A DNA stretch of 64,000 nt. It comes from Caldimonas caldifontis. GTDB lineage: Bacteria > Pseudomonadota > Gammaproteobacteria > Burkholderiales > Burkholderiaceae_C. Numbering within the stretch: the stretch's first letter is position 1; each line of letters opens with the position of its first letter. A program made the translations under genes and the position numbers. Of the stretch, positions 63,130 to 64,000 are shown piece after piece. The stretch is taken from the NCBI RefSeq assembly GCF_002930615.1, contig NZ_PSNX01000002.1, positions 62,001-126,000 of the forward strand. Direction: 5' to 3'. The notes below the pieces were generated by a model. It made no database searches and was not told the origin of the DNA. It worked only from the letters and a program-made list of their open reading frames with translations.

Positions 63130-64000
63130 GTGATTCATTCTTCAAAAATTCTCTGGGGCGAAGGCCTGTTCCTGCGACCTCAACACTTCCAACGACAGGA
63201 TGCCTACCACGAGTGGCGCCTGGCTCAAGCCATGCAGGCCGTGCACCCTTATGCATGGGGCATCCGCCACCTGCGCATCGACGAGGATGCGTTGCGCACG
63301 GGCCTGCTGCGCGTTCTGGAACTTCAGGCCATCCTGCCCGACGGTGACCTCTACGACGCGCCGCGCGACGACATCCTTCCCGACGCTGTCAACCTGAGTC
63401 AGCTGGAGACCCAGCATGCCGACACGGTCTTCCACGTCGCAGTGGCACCCATGCGCCGTACGGGGCGCAACCACCACGAGACCGACGTACACAGCGGCAT
63501 GGACATGCGCTACCAGCAAAGCCGCGAGGATGAAGCTGCGGACTGGTTCACCGACGCCGTGGCCGCCGAAGTGGTGCTGCTCAAAAAGACCGCGCATCTC
63601 CTGACCGAGCATGCAGCGCGTGATCATGTGGTGAGCCTGCCCTTGCTGCGCGTTCGGCGCAAGGCCTCCGGAGGGTTCGAGATGGACCGCCAGTTCATGC
63701 CTCCTTCGGTCTGCATTGAGTCGTCGGCCTCCCTTTTGGCGATGCTGCGCAGGCTCCTGGAAGCGCTCCAGGCCAAGGCCGATGCCCTGATCGGTCTGCA
63801 CCGAGAACCATCAAAGCACATCATTGAGTTCCGTTCCGGGGACGTTGCCTCGTTTTGGCTGCTGCACACGGTGAACATGGCTTACGCATCGCTGGCGCAC
63901 CTCGCGCGGCACCCCGGTCTCCATCCAGAACGTCTCTACCAGGGCTTGCTCGAACTGGCCGGAGCACTGACGACCTTTTCGAAGTCCTACACCTTGGCGG
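63130..64000 (+). CDS. tssK: T6SS baseplate protein TssK (N-terminal part, cut by window edge)
   Basis: Connects the baseplate to the membrane complex. About 290 codons are visible. The GTG at 63130 starts a protein beginning with Ile-His-Ser-Ser-Lys, then ILWGEGLFLRPQHFQRQD, the diagnostic N-terminus of TssK. SLPLLRVRRKASGGFEMD and FWLLHTVNMAYASLAHL follow, as in the family. No good ribosome-binding site precedes the GTG, but no better in-frame start exists and the next Met lies well inside the conserved region. The C-terminal half is beyond the window. Confidence 0.93.
   Translation, partial: MIHSSKILWGEGLFLRPQHFQRQDAYHEWRLAQAMQAVHPYAWGIRHLRIDEDALRTGLLRVLELQAILPDGDLYDAPRDDILPDAVNLSQLETQHADTVFHVAVAPMRRTGRNHHETDVHSGMDMRYQQSREDEAADWFTDAVAAEVVLLKKTAHLLTEHAARDHVVSLPLLRVRRKASGGFEMDRQFMPPSVCIESSASLLAMLRRLLEALQAKADALIGLHREPSKHIIEFRSGDVASFWLLHTVNMAYASLAHLARHPGLHPERLYQGLLELAGALTTFSKSYTLA

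Overview
The window reads as a chromosomal segment of a high-G+C betaproteobacterium of the order Burkholderiales. The evidence is the gene order hisS-ispG-rodZ-like-pilW-rlmN-ndk, the sucA-sucB-lpdA-zapE run, dnaX-ybaB-recR beside the 4.5S RNA gene, and the family flavour of the proteins. Genus and species cannot be fixed from the sequence alone. No tRNA, rRNA, CRISPR array or insertion sequence was seen, and no stretch over 300 bases lacks a gene.

Layout. 1-9133 (minus strand): hisS (cut by the left edge), ispG, a RodZ-like protein, pilW, rlmN and ndk, then rluB with scpB, and rluD. 9169-14162: bamD (plus), a DinG/YoaA-type helicase, a YdcH-like small protein, a PP2C phosphatase (plus) and zapE. 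14231-19856: the 2-oxoglutarate dehydrogenase genes sucA, sucB and lpdA, with zapE downstream. 20097-25899: a translationally coupled cyclic-di-GMP pair (DUF3391/HD-GYP, then PAS-GGDEF-EAL) and prpE. 26143-30674 (plus): an NlpC/P60 lipoprotein and a molybdenum-cofactor set (moaA, a 98-residue membrane protein, mobA, a GNAT acetyltransferase, moeA). 30671-36349 (minus): an RND efflux permease and adaptor, rnhA and a methyltransferase. 36348-38767 (plus): gloB and mltD. 38768-43429 (minus): a lone Tat-type solute-binding protein, recR, ybaB, dnaX and an MgtC-family protein. 43506-43600 (plus): the signal recognition particle RNA.

From 43641 to the right edge lies a type VI secretion system (T6SS). 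Structural genes tssB, tssC, hcp, tssE, tssF, tssG and clpV run leftward behind a TPR lipoprotein gene. tssJ and tssK run rightward from the same divergent promoter region and leave the window. The leftward run ends in a delivery module: vgrG, a DUF4123 adaptor/chaperone, a VasX/BTH_I2691-type membrane-active effector, and two different DUF6708 membrane proteins. The first four of these overlap by four bases at each junction, so they are probably made together. The outermost DUF6708 gene is visibly lower in G+C and ends 40 bases from the 4.5S RNA gene, which marks the edge of the accessory block.

The most interesting part is this effector module with its two unlike DUF6708 partners, which are candidates for immunity proteins. 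The rest is mostly conserved housekeeping sequence with some regulatory detail worth checking: hairpins, overlapping divergent start codons and abutting stop codons.
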